Assembly: GCA_024509875.1 (NCBI GenBank)
Contig: JAMPIV010019842.1
Coordinates: 62,001 to 126,000, forward strand
Source: Oreohelix idahoensis
Taxonomy: Eukaryota; Mollusca; Gastropoda; Stylommatophora; Oreohelicidae
Length of the DNA stretch: 64,000 bases
Direction of reading: 5' to 3'
Of the stretch, positions 30,801 to 43,390 are shown in pieces. The notes beneath the pieces are model-generated. The model was not told the DNA's origin. It saw nothing but the letters and a program-made list of their open reading frames with translations, and ran no database searches. Both the position numbers and the translations under genes were made by a program. Positions within the stretch are counted from its first letter, which is position 1. Every line of letters starts with the position of its first letter.

Positions 30801-31977
30801 GACCTGAAGACATTACTTATGACCCAGATGGGAAAGTTAAGTCATGGTAACAGAATATCTGAAAACCCGATGAAGTCATTAATAGTCAATATAATCATAA
30901 CATTACCACCAGATAAGTGCGATATCAATAATCTCCTGCAGTTGTTAATGATTTCATGTTGTCTAGAGATCCTTTTTTAATCTTTCTGTAATGATGATTG
31001 ATTAAGTATAGAAAGATAGTTTAGATTTGGTAAAAGATTGATGGATATTAAAGTCTCGTTGAAATTGGTAAGTTCAAGAGAACATCTTACAGGATGAGAT
31101 GATTATGATATTGTAAGTGATAGACACAGCAGTGAGTCTCAAAAGCTGCAGTTCATGAAGACTGGAGAACAGGTACGAATCATCGCCACTGGGAATGCCA
31201 AGTAGCGCAGTATGAACATGCAAGGGTAATTTAATGTGGCATTACATGATTAATTTTTTTTTTTTTTTTTTTTTTGAGGCAAACGATTTGATTTGTGCCT
31301 AATTGCATTCATTTACTTATCTTTAGGAAAGCATGTGTTGCCAAATGAAATGCAGTGCATTCCTGCAGACTGATGATCAATCTCTGAGAAGTATCTTTAT
31401 AGCACATGATCTATGGTCAGCTGCAGGCGTACCCTCTGATTCAGCTTATGTCTAAAATGTTATATCTTCATGCTATCATGGAAGAGATGAACTGAGATTT
31501 TTTTAGGATCTATTATAAGTTGATTGTATAGTATTTAATCAAATTTCGTTTCAGTTTTGTATTTTGATTACTAAATTTTAGTCTCAAACATTTATTCTTT
31601 TTAAATACTAATTGTACAACAGTAGTGTTATTATTTTTTGATGCTTTCATGAATGTAATCTTTTCAGGATGAAACTATAAATGGATTTATTTATTAAAAT
31701 ACTGATTAGGATGTCTTTACCCCATTTTATGTAGAAGGTTTTACATAAGCTATTTTGTATTTGAGTTAAAGTATGACTGCTATGGTAGTGCCTGCCTGAT
31801 CTCCAGACGTGAAAAACTGCGTTTTTCATTTGGAGAAGGGGGTACTGTTATGATACACATGACGTATGTTCCAAGGTGTGTGTGGGTAATGGAGTGAATG
31901 GTTGTCATGGTTGAATTCCACTAGCATTGTGACATGCGAGAGTTTCACGGTAATGTGTTATTTCTAAAGTAATTTAC
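30801..31977. other. Non-coding DNA with a T-tract
   Basis: No conserved frame. A run of about 22 T lies at 31254-31275 and could be the 3' tail of an inserted element read on either strand; its partner duplication is not evident. Confidence 0.45.
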
Positions 31978-32301
31978 ATGTAGTGCTATTCCGTCAAGGC
32001 CTAAAATCCTATCCGCTGCAGACCCAAATAGAACAGTCCCAACTAAGATGGTTTGGCCATGTCTGCAGAATGGGAGAAGATCGGCTACCACGACAAGCAT
32101 GGGAAACAAAGAGCCAGGGATCCAGACCTCCAGGACGACCCAGAGTCCGCTGGGAGGACAACATTAGACAATCTTTGAAGGACCGAGGACTAGAATGGAA
32201 CCAGGCCAGGAAGAAGACAGCTGATAGAATGGTCTGGCGCTCTCTCTTCCAAACCTCTACACCTCACGGTAGAAGGGGAACGACTAAGTAAGTAAGTAAG
32301 C
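31978..32301 (+). mobile_element. LINE 3' fragment, copy 3
   Basis: A 102-codon frame carries RQGLKSYPLQTQIEQSQLRW, FGHVCRMGEDRLPRQAWETK and a WEDNIRQSLKDRG segment, ending TSTPHGRRGTTK, followed by AAGTAAGTAAGTAAG. This is the cleanest copy of the family's ORF2 C-terminus. The GTAA-repeat tail marks the 3' end; the 5' end is truncated inside ORF2. Confidence 0.9.
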
Positions 32302-32500
32302 TATTCAGGGGTGTCATACGGTGTTGAGATTCACGTGAGCTCGTGGAGAGCAGGGTGGAATAGTGAACTGTCTGTATGAACGAGAGGAGTTTGTAATGTT
32401 AGAGGAGTGGGTGTGACTGACCGTTGTGGAAGACGGGTCGGATGTGATATTTTCTGAAGTAATTATTGTTAGACTGTTGAGTCTAGAAGTGATGTTATAA

Positions 32501-32702
32501 GGCCTATATGTGAATTGTATACGCGAGGAGAGTATGCCGCGTTTGTGTTGACATTAGGAGTCATTAAGGCCTAGATGTGATTTGTATGCGCGAGGAGAGA
32601 ATGCCGCGTTTGTGTTGACTTTAGGAGTCATTAAGGCCTAGATGTGAATTGTATACGCGAGGAGAGTATGCCGCGTCTGTGTTGACTTTAGGAGTCATAA
32701 AT
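32501..32702. repeat. Three tandem copies of a 67 bp unit
   Basis: The landmark AAGGCCTA-(T/G)ATGTGA recurs at 32501, 32568 and 32635, an exact 67 bp period. Units contain GTATACGCGAGGAGAGTATG and GACTTTAGGAGTCAT. No gene is seen. Confidence 0.9.
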
Positions 32703-33748
32703 AGTCAGAGATTATTAGTGGTTGATCTGACTAGGAGATTCCTGGTGCGAGGTGCATGCCGCACTAGCGGAGGCCAAGATAGTAGAAGTAAGGCGACTGT
32801 GTGCGCTAGAATGCCAGCAGCCATGTTACGATGAGTAGTGTGACATGAGATGTGTTTGAAGCTATTGTTAGGTGCCACCGGCTTGTTATTCATATGTTAA
32901 CCATACCTGATGTTACCGATGTCCAGGATTCTGTATTGGTGAAATATATATGTATATAGGACTGTACAACAGACTTCTGTTGAGTTTATGAACGAGTGTC
33001 GCTGGTGAGGCTGTGTTGGTAGTGATCACCCAAGAAATATCATTCTCTCAATGTCTCCACCAAAATTTATGATTCAACAACACATTAAACTTTTTTTTAA
33101 GTTTTCAATAGAAGTAAGGCCTTTAACAACGTGGAGTAACAACCGCAAGTAACAACATTCAGCGTTATTGGGGTGGACGGTGTTTTTGTTACTTATGGGT
33201 GTCCTTCAACTTTCGCCGCTGAAATGTATTTCTATTCCATGTGTGACCGTTCAATGGCTGCATGTTTGGTCTGCAGCATTGCTTCCGATAATATATAGCT
33301 TAACATTATAAAACAGAAAGCTAACATATAATTGAGAATTAGTGAACAATACAACAGGGCCGCATTCTCCGTCGGGATCATTGCTTTAGATAATATAGTC
33401 AAATATAATAAAACAGGAAAGCTCATTTAAAACGTACAAACGAGAATGTCTCGTACATAGGTATTTTCTGACATTTAATAATTACAAACTAAAGTTCGCT
33501 GCACAATTAGTTGACCCGGATGTCAGGAGCTGTCAATCAGGGGACGCTTAACCGAAACGTACAAGATATAACAACAGAAATAATAAACATGGATATCAAG
33601 AAATTGAAAGATGGCAAAAATAAATTCGAAAAATAAATTATTAAACTTTGTTGAGAGAAATTGTCTTATATCTTCCGTAATAATGGATCACGTGACTGAT
33701 GTATAACTAATATTACACGGGACCTTTTATAGCAATGGTTATGAATTC
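32703..33748. other. Non-coding DNA flanking the mariner-like element
   Basis: No supported gene. A block at about 33280-33420 contains two related segments (GCATTGCTTCCGATAATATA and CATTGCTTTAGATAATATAG) about 90 bp apart, each followed by a TAAAACAG-like stretch, indicating a small diverged duplication. Confidence 0.45.
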
Positions 33749-33750
33749 TA

Positions 33751-35948
33751 TAGCACGTTTCACTAGCTTTGCCCAACTTCAAAACGCTATATCTCAGCGA
33801 ATATATAACGCATATAAGTGAAATTTTGTGTGTGAATTTGAAATGGTATAGACCCTATGAATTAAATTTTTCATTAAAATGCGGCCATTGGTTTCAATTT
33901 TCGTTTCTTTGCGATATAATATAAAATCCTACTTGCCAACACACATCACACGCACACATATTGAATGTCTACAGTAAATTATACGACCTCATTTGCACAT
34001 TTTTGGTTTATCAAGCAATTGGCATGATTTTTGAGTGAAATTGCGTGAAATCGCACTTCTTGAACATAAAACAGTTTATATCCGGTGCAACGCACACATT
34101 GTCAATCAGAGGTGTGTCTACAAAAATTATTGTGTGGTTAAGAAGGAAAAAATGAGTCTGCGAGTACATTTTATGACATTACAGCAAATCACAAATAGGA
34201 TTTTTAAGTATTTCTGCAATGAAGCTACTCGAGGAAAACTATATCATTCTATTTCAAACCTACAAAAGAGGACTATTCACGCCTTGGGGATAAGCAAACG
34301 ATCATTGCACCGCTGGATAGCGACATCTGAAATGTCTAATTCCAGTGTTTTACACACGAAAATTAGGCCAAGAGTGGTGGATAATTTTGACAGAGAATTG
34401 ATCCGCAGAGAAATTTGCAATATGTTTCACAATAATGAGGCAGTGACTTTAAGGAAATTGAAAATTTGGTTAAGAAAGAATAATGACATTGATATTTCCA
34501 AATCTACGCTATGGAGGACTATTAGGAGTTTGGGATTCACTTTTAGAAAATATTTTGGTGGTAGAAACCTTATTTGTGAGAAGCCTCATATAGTTGCAAT
34601 GAGAAGCAAATATTTACGCGAGGTCAGAGAAATGAGAAGAGATTGTTATGATTTTGTGTATTTAGATGAAACTTGGATCAATGCGCACCACAGTAATGAA
34701 CGAGAATGGCAATCATCTGATGGAACAACTAAGAGACTAGTACCAAGCAGCAAAGGACAGCGCCTAATAATTGCACATCCAGGAAGCAGCCATCATGGGC
34801 TTCTAAATAATACTGAACTCATATTTGTTTCAAAATCCACAGATAATAGGGATTACCATGCAGAGATGAATGACAAGATATTTCAAGATTGGATTGTGAA
34901 TCATGTACTTCCTTCCTTGGATAGACCGTGGTGTTTGATAATGGACAATGCCTCATATCACAACGTTGTGGCACCAGAAGATAAAGTTTATAATTCACCA
35001 AGTATTAAAGATGTAATAAAGATTTGGCTGACCATAAACAACATTCCATTCAACGAAATGTCCATGAACCTGAATTACTTGGAATTGTAAAAAAAGACAC
35101 AGCATACAAAGATATTTCACATAGACAAGGCAATCCATGAACATGGTCACAGATGTTTAAGATTACCTCCTTACCATTCTCACTTAAACCCAATAGAATT
35201 AGTATGGGCTAAAATTAAGGAACAGGTAGCAACAGAAAATAGAACGTTCAAATTAAAAGATGTTGAAATACTTATAAAAGCCGCCATCTCCAATATAGCC
35301 AGGGATTATTGGAAGAAAAGTGAGAACCATGTGTTACAAGAGGAAGAGGAATATTGGAAGAATGATGGTTTGTCCTTCATTCAGCCGAGATTGATTTTCA
35401 ATTTCTCAGAGACATCTGATTATGATTCGGATGAAGTTTAATTTCTTTAAAGATGACCTTACCGTTATTTACAAGCACATTAGAGGAGCAACGTTCCATT
35501 ATGATATTTATGAACCGCAAAGAGATGATACCCATTGAAATAATTAGATCAAGGAAGGTCCAGTTTGGTAGCGCATTAAATGTCAATGACAAACAATGTC
35601 ACGAGTATTTCGCATGCAGATCATTTAAGAAATCATCTTCAACACGTATTCAATTGCAAACGTGATGGCCACATTATTGTAATAGTAGACACGCCTATGC
35701 CTAATCAATTCACAGAATCTGTGCATGAAGTGGTAAAATTTCTTTTCTCGATACACAATAATTAGTATGCCGACAAAGATCAAAGGACTTCATCCGTTTA
35801 TGGGAACTGGACAAGATGCACAGATATAAAGTATATATTTGTTGGGTCTAACCCAATATAACATCGTATGCAAAAAATGGCATTAATACGTTAGACGGTT
35901 AATCAGATAATTACATTTGTTTGAGGGCAAAGCTAGTGAAACGTGCTA
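33751..35948 (+). mobile_element. Tc1/mariner-superfamily DNA transposon with TIRs and TA duplication
   Basis: Terminal inverted repeats begin TAGCACGTTTCACTAGCTTT followed by GCCC at 33751-33774, with the reverse complement at 35925-35948. Each is flanked by TA (33749-33750 and 35949-35950), the target duplication used by this superfamily. The element is 2.2 kb and carries one transposase gene. The ends match perfectly over about 24 bp, so the copy is fairly young despite a frameshift in the gene. Confidence 0.92.
34152..35441 (+). pseudogene. Tc1/mariner (IS630-type DDE) transposase, one frameshift
   Basis: The first frame is open from 34035, but family-like sequence starts around the ATG at 34152 (MSLRVHFMTLQQITNRIFKY). 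It runs through a helix-turn-helix-like region with LGISKRSLHRWIA. Catalytic residues: first Asp in YDFVYLDETWINAHH, second Asp in WCLIMDNASYHN. The frame ends at 35090. The following frame supplies LPPYHSHLNPIELVWAKIKE, with the third acidic residue Glu, and a C-terminus ending ETSDYDSDEV with TAA at about 35439. One small indel around 35080-35100 separates the two parts. Confidence 0.88.
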
Positions 35949-36745
35949 TAATAGCGCGTGTTCTTACCTTTTGTCAGTATTTAATGACGTCACCAAAACT
36001 ATGGGAAAGTATAATCTCTCCTTGAATTGCTAGCTTGACGTGGCAATGCGGTCTGATTTGTGACTTCGATTTCGCTAGATTATATTTCAATTTCTCAGTT
36101 CAAATCCCAGATTGTACTTCCAACAAATTTGCCAATGAAAGTCAAAGTCTATTCCAGCTCTCACATTAAGCCAAATGTAAACTCTTAAAAACTAATACCC
36201 CCCCCCCCCCATGTTTTGAAATATCAAACTTTAAATTTCCAAAGCGTGACCACTTTTTAATAATGCGGTAATACTTCCGATTGCACGATTGCATCTTTAT
36301 GCAAACTCACAAAAAAATCTGTGAACTTATTTCCTGTCTAGATGCTTTCCCACAATATTGTCTCCAAAGACACATTATCGGTAATATTGATACAAAGATG
36401 ATCGAGCGGAAACGATTACGTCTTATCACCTGTATTTGCATAAATCCCTCAGACGGATTTCTCAGACAGACAATACGGCTTTCTTATCATCGATTGTGCG
36501 CTACCATCTTGTGTCAATAATGATTGACTTCATCAAAGGTGGCTAGACGACTTAGGTGATAAATTATTCGCTGACCTGCCTAATTAGCTTACGACGATTC
36601 ACATGGCGAAACGTACACAACTGGGAGCGGCTACAGCAGAATGTAGGTGCATACAATATGTCAAACCATAGGACGATCGGTGAGGAAAATGAAGAAAAGT
36701 AGTGATACTGGCGGAGAGGATGAAAGTTATAAAAGTGCACAACTG
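35949..36745. repeat. Dispersed repeat R, copy 1
   Basis: 36005-36640 resembles 40370-40690 plus 43390-43735. Shared landmarks: GAATTGCTAG(C/T)TTGACG, CTAGATTATATTTC(C)AATTTCTCAG, CTCAGACGG(A/G)TTTCTC and CAAAGGTGGCTAG(A/G)CGACTTA. It is about 0.7 kb and non-coding as far as can be seen. Its other copy is split by a LINE, which makes R older than that LINE. Confidence 0.7.
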
Positions 36746-37905
36746 ATTTGTCACAATCTTGACAGATCTACAGATGAGCTGAGCTAACTGAGACAGATTT
36801 GTAATGTTGACAGACCTGCACTTGAGCTGAGCTAACTGGGACAGATTTGTAATGTTGACATAACTACAGTTGAGCTGAGCTAACTGGGACAGATTTGTAA
36901 TGTTGACATAACTACAGTTGAGCTGAGCTAACTGGGACAGATTTGTAATGTTGACAGACCTGCAGTTGAGCTGAGCTAACGTGGACAGATTTGTAATGTT
37001 GACATAACTGCAGATGAGCTGAGCTAACTGGGACAGATTTGTAATATTGACAGAACTACAGATGAGCTGAGCTAACTGGGACAGATTTGTATTGTTGACT
37101 AAACTACAGATGACCTGAGCTAACTTGGACAGATTTGTAATTTTGACATAACTACAGATGAGCTGAGCTGAATGGGACAGATTTGTAATGTTGACATAAC
37201 TACAGATGAGCTGAGCTAACTGGGACAGATTTGTAATGTTGATATAACTACAGATAACATGAGCTAACTTGGACAGATTTGTAATGTTGACATAACTACA
37301 GATGAGCTGAGCTAACTGGGACAGATTTGAAATGTTGACAGAACGACAGATGAGCTGAGCTAACTGAGACAGATTTGTAATGTTGACAGAACTACAGTTG
37401 AGCTGAGCTAACTGGGACAGATTTGTAATGTTGACATAACTACAGTTGAGCTGAACTAACTGGGGTAGATTTGTAATGTTGACATAACTACAGTTGAGCT
37501 GAGCTAAATTGGACAGATTTGTAATGTTGACATAACTACAGATGATCTGAGCTAACTTGGACAGATTTGTAATGTTGACATAACTACAGTTGAGCTGAGC
37601 TAACTGGGACAGATTTGTAATGTTGACATAACTACAGATGAGCTGAGCTAACTGGGACATATTTGTAATGTTGACATAACTACAGTTGAGCTGAGCTAAC
37701 TGGGACAGATTTATATTGTTGACGGAACTACAGATGGGGTGAGATAACTGCGGCATACTTTTAATGTTGATATACCTACAGATGATCATCCCGGGACAGA
37801 TTTGTACTGTTGACAGAACTACAGATGGGCTGAGATAACTGGTACAGATCTGTAATGTTGACAGAGGTACAGACGATCTAACTGGAAAAGATTAGTAATA
37901 CTCAC
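36746..37905. repeat. 48 bp minisatellite, about 24 copies
   Basis: The unit is approximately GACAGATTTGTAATGTTGAC followed by ATAACTACAGTTGAGCTGAG and CTAACTGG, 48 bp. Because 48 is divisible by three, one minus-strand frame stays open for 396 codons and reads as a degenerate 16-residue repeat (NLSQLAQLNCSYVNIT). Substitutions are distributed without regard to codon position as far as I can judge, so I call this satellite DNA rather than a repeat protein. Confidence 0.85.
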
Positions 37906-38565
37906 AGAATTACTAATTGTCTGACTGGAGGAGAATTGCAACGCTTTCAGATATGTTTTGTGAAATTATTAATATGTGTCATAGTGGTATGAGAATGATT
38001 GTTCAAACCTTTAGATAAGACAATAAATAAATTGACAACAAAAACGCTGTCAAGTAAGCAGAAACTACACATCAAACCCCAACTCCAACAACTGACTACA
38101 GAGATTACAGTTACGTAACTACGGGTAGAAAAATAAAGCAGTCCACCAACAACGAACCAAAACCGTAGAACAAGAGAGAGAGTTTCTCACTGACATATGA
38201 AATAAATCAATACTGTCAAACAATAAACAATCCAATAGAAGAATTACTTATTGCTATTTTAGACACCATACGTCAAATCGTCATTGATTAAGTCATAAAT
38301 TAGCTGGAGTTAAGGAAGACCACACTATCGGTAGACACAAGAGGAAACGAAAAACACAATGGATCTTTATTTCAGCTAGTAGTACCCTATAACGACACGT
38401 CGGTACACTCGCAATAATAGATATAGAGGTAAAAATCATTACACATACAAATAATAAATAAGTATAAACAAACAAGCATCAACACTTTAATAAGCTGATG
38501 ACGTGACGGCCAAACATCGAGCTAGCAGTCCTTCCCAGAAATAAACCTTTTCATGGTTAATAAAA

Positions 38566-38609
<44 letters not shown>

Positions 38610-39680
38610 TGAATAAAAAAATAAAAAGGACAGAGATAACAGTCCAGCGGTCAAAATGTTATAAAAATGTACACAATATACCCCGAGTTATAACCGAGAG
38701 ATCACATTTCTTGTCAGGTTTTGACGTGATGTCCAATCTCGGAAATAAGTGAAAAAAAAAAACAAAAAAACTTAACCATGTGATACCTTTAAGCAGCACA
38801 TATAAAGAAGTTAGGGGAAGGCATAGTATTTCCTTTCAAAGGGAAACAATTTACATATTATTAAAATATTAAACTAAATAACACATTTTCATTTTTTGTT
38901 TTTTTTTTATCAATTCAGTACACATTTTTTTTAAGGCACAATAGAATCTTTTATTTTTATTAGTACATTTGTACGTTGTTAAAAAACCTTGTGTTTATTA
39001 TGTTTAGAATAAATATTATTTAATAATATGAAGTTTGATGCACAAGCTAAAGAAGTGAATACTTATTTCTTCTGCCACTTTCAATAATAATACAGTCACG
39101 ACAAATTTTGATGGAGTCGCAGATGTGCACTCCAACATGTTTCATCGGCGCCAAATAGCGCACTTCGACAATACTTTAGAGAAATTTTCTTACTTAGTCG
39201 GTTCTCTCCTATCCCAGGAACCGGAGTGGCTAAAAGACATGGCGTCTACATCTAATTCTAAAGACACCTAGGTCGGTTCCCAGTACAGGGAATATTCTTG
39301 ATGGAATTTTTTCAGAACTAATAATGTCTTACTTTCCCCTGATTCTCTGAGTAGTAAGATCGGATGGCCAGCCTTATTGGATCAGGGCGAAAAAATTGTA
39401 GGTCCCGTGTACAAGTTTCGCACGTTAAAAATTATTCGGCAGTTGTAAATCATAAAGAGTAGGATATACGACCGCTGCCGTGCCAGAGTTTACACAATTA
39501 AGAAAACCTACCCGATACAAAAATATTTATAGAATGTGTGATTCATGTATACACACATTGGGTCGCTCGCCGATGCATTGGAGTTCGTGCACTGTGCCGA
39601 GATTCTCCTTGTGAGCTAAAGGAGGAGATCATACCACTGATGGAGTTTTCCGTGTACAATGTAGATGGTCCTTAAAACAA
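37906..39680. other. Non-coding DNA with a poly-C tract
   Basis: No supported gene. It contains a pure run of about 40 C at 38569-38609 and several A/T homopolymers. The C-run may be of uncertain length in the assembly. Confidence 0.55.
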
Positions 39681-39689
39681 CAAACAAAC

Positions 39690-39900
39690 ATCTTCTACCT
39701 TGGTGTGTAGAGGTTAGCCAGAGAGAGCGCCATGTTAAGCTGTATTATCTTTTGGCCTGGTTTCAGTCTAGTCCTCGGTCCATCAGGGATTGTCTAATGT
39801 TGTTCTCCTAGCGAATTCTTGGTAGTCATGGAGATCTTGATCCCTGGCTATTAGTTTCCCATATGTGACGTGGTAGCCTGTGACGGATAGCCTCCCCTTA
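39690..39900 (-). mobile_element. Degenerate LINE 3' fragment (copy 4)
   Basis: The minus-strand reading retains pieces of the LINE tail seen at 31978: an RHVT(W)-like segment, a DQDLHDYQEFARR counterpart of the SQGSRPPGRPRVRWE region and a GTGTAGAGGTTAGCCAGAGA block matching the reverse of the conserved 3' segment. Many substitutions and indels make this the oldest copy of the family here. Confidence 0.6.
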
Positions 39901-40370
39901 GCTCTACAGTAGTGGTCCAACAGTGGCCAAAACTCAAGAGTTTGTAAAATAGGTTCATAGTCTGATAGCTTTGTTCTATGAACAGTCAAATAGCTTCGTT
40001 CTACGAACCGTCTGATAGCTTCGTTCCACTAACCAAAAAGCAACGTTTGGGAACACAATTTCCTGGCACAGTTTAGAATGGGCACTAGCAACTTAGGTTA
40101 AATGCTTTTGAATCACTTGGTCTGGGAATGTTGTATTCCTCTTATGACGGGTGACCTGATTCCTTAGGTCTCCAGTCTTGGTATTTATAAATGCGGTTTT
40201 ACTTTTTTAAGTGTTAAAGTTGGCCGATTACTTCCATCATGGTCCTTTAAGGTTTCAGTCTTTGTATTTATACATACGGGTTTACTATTTAAGTTTTAAA
40301 GTTGCCAAAATACTCTAATGTGTCACTTATAAGTTTGGAATCCTTTTTCCGCTCCTCTTTCTGGCTCTGG
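39901..40370. other. Non-coding DNA with GATAGCTTCGTTC repeats
   Basis: A short tandem at 39960-40030 repeats TAGCTTCGTTC(T/C)ACGAAC, and another loose duplication of TTTATA(C/A)AT(A/G)CGG lies at 40185-40280. No gene is seen. Confidence 0.5.
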
Positions 40371-40690
40371 TGAATTGCTAGTTTGACGGGGCGATGCAAT
40401 CTGAACTGTGACTCCGATTTCACTAGATTATATTTCCAATTCTCAGTTCAAAATTCGAGAATGTAATTCCGATAAATGTGTCAATGAAAACCATTGTGTA
40501 TTCCGGCTCTCACTTTACACCAATCCAATCTCTTTTGCACTATATGGGTAGGGGTGTTTAAATCATAATACTCTCGCGTGTTTTAAAATATAACATTTAA
40601 AATTCCATCTCGTGACCTATTTGTAATAATGCTGTAATACTTCAGCGTGCACCGTTATGTTAAACTCATAACCACCATCTGTGTACTCAA
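40371..40690. repeat. Dispersed repeat R, copy 2 (left part)
   Basis: Matches 36005-36280 and is interrupted by the LINE at 40690-43390. Its continuation is at 43390-43790. Confidence 0.7.
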
Positions 40691-43390
40691 TTCATAACCC
40701 TCCACTCCCAAAGGAGCATAGTCCTTCAACAAACACAAGCCAAGTCATCCTGTCACGTGCCATCATCTCAAATTAATTCCACGTTCTTATCATCATCTTA
40801 CGTCTGTTTCCAGCTCTCTTCTCCATGTGCTTCATGGTCTACTTTTGCCTCTCTTGCCCTGGGGGTTCCAGAACAAGGACTGCCTTGTAATGCTATCAAC
40901 AGGTCTCCTCAGTGTGTGTCCAATCCATCGCCATCGTCTTCTTCTCATCTCTTGTTCCACTAGCACTTGTCTAGTTCTTGTCATCAGTTCCACATTGGTA
41001 ACCTTGTCATACCATTTTAATCCCTCTATTTTATGCAAGCACCCATTTATGAAAGTCTGTAGCTTTTTGGTTGTTGTCTTTGTTGTTCTTCATGTCTCAA
41101 GAGCCATACAATAGGACTGACTTCACATTTGAGTTGAAGATTCTTATTTTCGTTTTGGATCCGATTTCTCTTGATCTCCATATATTACCCAATGCAATGA
41201 AAGCTCCGCTTGCTTTTTGTATTATTATTTTGATATCACTGTCTGCCCCTCCAACTTTGTCTATATTACTGCCAAGATATGAGTACGATTCTACATCTTG
41301 TATTGATATTTCTTCAAGTTCAACCCTGTTATCATTACCTGCATTTATTCTCATTACTTTTGTCTTTTCCCTGTGTATTTTTAGACCCAATTGATGTGAC
41401 CTCTCATCGAGTGTTTTCAATGTGTCCTGCATCTGATTACGGTTATGGGACTGAAAAGCCAAGTCATCAGCAAAATCCAGATCATCCAACTGCTTAGTCA
41501 GAGTCCACTGGATTCCATTTCTGGTGTGTGCTGTTGGTGATCACATAACTCAGTCTATTGCTAGTAAGAAAAGAAATGGAGACAAGAGGCATCCCTGTCG
41601 CACTCCTGTTCTTATCCCAAACGGTTATGTAAGCTGTCCTTCGTGAAGAACTCTGCATGTCATGTCTTCATATGTTTTCTTTATTAAATTAATCATCTTC
41701 AGGGGAACTCGATAATGTCTCATCAATTTCCAAAGTGATTCTCTGTCTACACTGTCAAATGCCTTTTCGTAGTCCACAAATCCGATGTATAGTGGTGAAT
41801 TCCATTCCAGAGTTTGTTCAACTATTTTCTCAAAGTAGCTATTTAGTCTGTACATGATCTGTTTTGTCGAAAACCTGGTTGTTCATCTCTCAGTTTCTTG
41901 TCTATGGACTCTTTTAATCTCTCAAGGATAATCCTGTTTAATACTTTTCCTGCCACTGATAGTAACATTATTCCTCTATAATTTGTGCACTCTTGTAAAT
42001 TTCCCTTCTTAGGCAACTTAACCCATATATCATTCCTTCCATTCTGCTGGTATCTCTTCCTTTTCCCAGACTTTACCAAGTAATTTATAAACATCTCCGT
42101 AGCCGTGTCGATATCTCCTTTGATGGCCTCTGCTGGAATGCCATCAGGTCCAGACGCTTTTTCATCTCTTAGAAGCTTTATGGCTTTCTTTATTTCTTCC
42201 TTCGTTGGTCTTTCACCGTTAATTTGTATCCCTTCTTCTGCTGGCTGGATGTCCGGTGGGTTTTGTGGAGCTAGTCTATTGAGAAGGTCCTCAAAATATT
42301 CTGTCCACCTCTTCATTTGCTCTTGTATATTGCGGAACAGTTTTCCATTCTTGTCTTTTATGAGGCAACTTGTTTGCTTGTATTTCCCTGTTAGCTTCTT
42401 TGTGCTGCTATACAGTTCTCTCATATTTCCATTGGCTGCAGCATCTTCTGCCTCTCTTGCCATCTGCTCAATATACTTCCTCTTGTCTCTTTTGATACTT
42501 CTTTTTACTTCTTTGTTTGCTTCTGTATACACTTATTGAGCCTTGTCTTTGGAACTTCTGGTTTTGCTTGTGTTTAAATCTGTTTCTTGTTTTTTCTCTC
42601 TTTTATCTTCTTCTTGTTGTTGTCGTTCTTTTTCCCCAGTATTTCTTCACATGTCTCATTCCATACAGTTTTGACCTGCTGCCAATAGTCTTCTGTATTC
42701 TCTACCTCTTCTAGCTGTTGGAGCACTTGGAATTTGTTGGATGCTATGACCGCAAATTTTTCTCTTGTTTCTTGATTTCTTAGATGTCCTACATTAAGTT
42801 GTTGTCTATAATTTTGCATTGTTGCATATCTCTTGAGTTTCATTTTTACTTTGGCCATCAGAAGGTGGTGATCTGATGCCACATGTGCTCCTCTATATAC
42901 CTTTACATCCTGCAATGATGATCTAAATTTCTTGTTTATGCATATATGATCAATCTGATTTTGTGTTCTATGTTCTGGTGATATCCATGTTCTTTGTGTA
43001 TTCTCTTATGTAGAAACATGCTTCCTCCTATAGCCAGTTGATTTGAAGCACAGAAGTTTGAGAATAGTTCCCCATTTTCATTATTCCTAGCCCATGTTTT
43101 CACATGACTTCTTCAAATCTGGTGTTGACTGTACCTATCTTTGCATTCATGTCACCCATCAAAATTGTGATGTCTCCTTTTTTTACTTTATCCATAATTT
43201 CCTGTGGTCTAGTATAAAATGCTTCTTTCACAGACTCTTCTTTGTCATTAGTTGGTGCATAACATTGGATGACATTTACATGTATTTTCTTTTCAGCTGT
43301 TTTAAAAGTAGCTGTTATTATTCTTGGTCCAACAGCTTCCCATTCAATGAGTGCTTTCTGTGCTTCTTTAGATAACATCAGTGTACTCAT
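40690..43390 (-). mobile_element. LINE retrotransposon, about 2.7 kb, 5'-truncated and broken
   Basis: On the minus strand the domains occur in order. An APE-type endonuclease C-terminal part (43390-43100) has NVIQCYAPTNDKEE and ILMGDMNAKIG. A linker follows. The reverse transcriptase has KASGPDGIPAEAIKGD, TNYRGIMLLSVAGKVLNRII, PLYIGFVDYEKAFDSVDRES and the active-site FADDLAF near 41470. The C-terminus has RRRWRWIGHTLRRP and WNPQGKRGKSRP near 40850. Stops and frameshifts break it into at least five frames. It sits inside repeat R, with a GTACTCA-like duplication near 40680 and 43383. The clade is not resolved; the layout fits APE-type LINEs. Confidence 0.88.

Noticed and set aside
36599..37789. 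396-codon minus-strand open frame resembling a leucine-rich repeat protein
   Set aside because: A 48-bp minisatellite; no signal peptide, no flanking domain and no codon bias that I can see.
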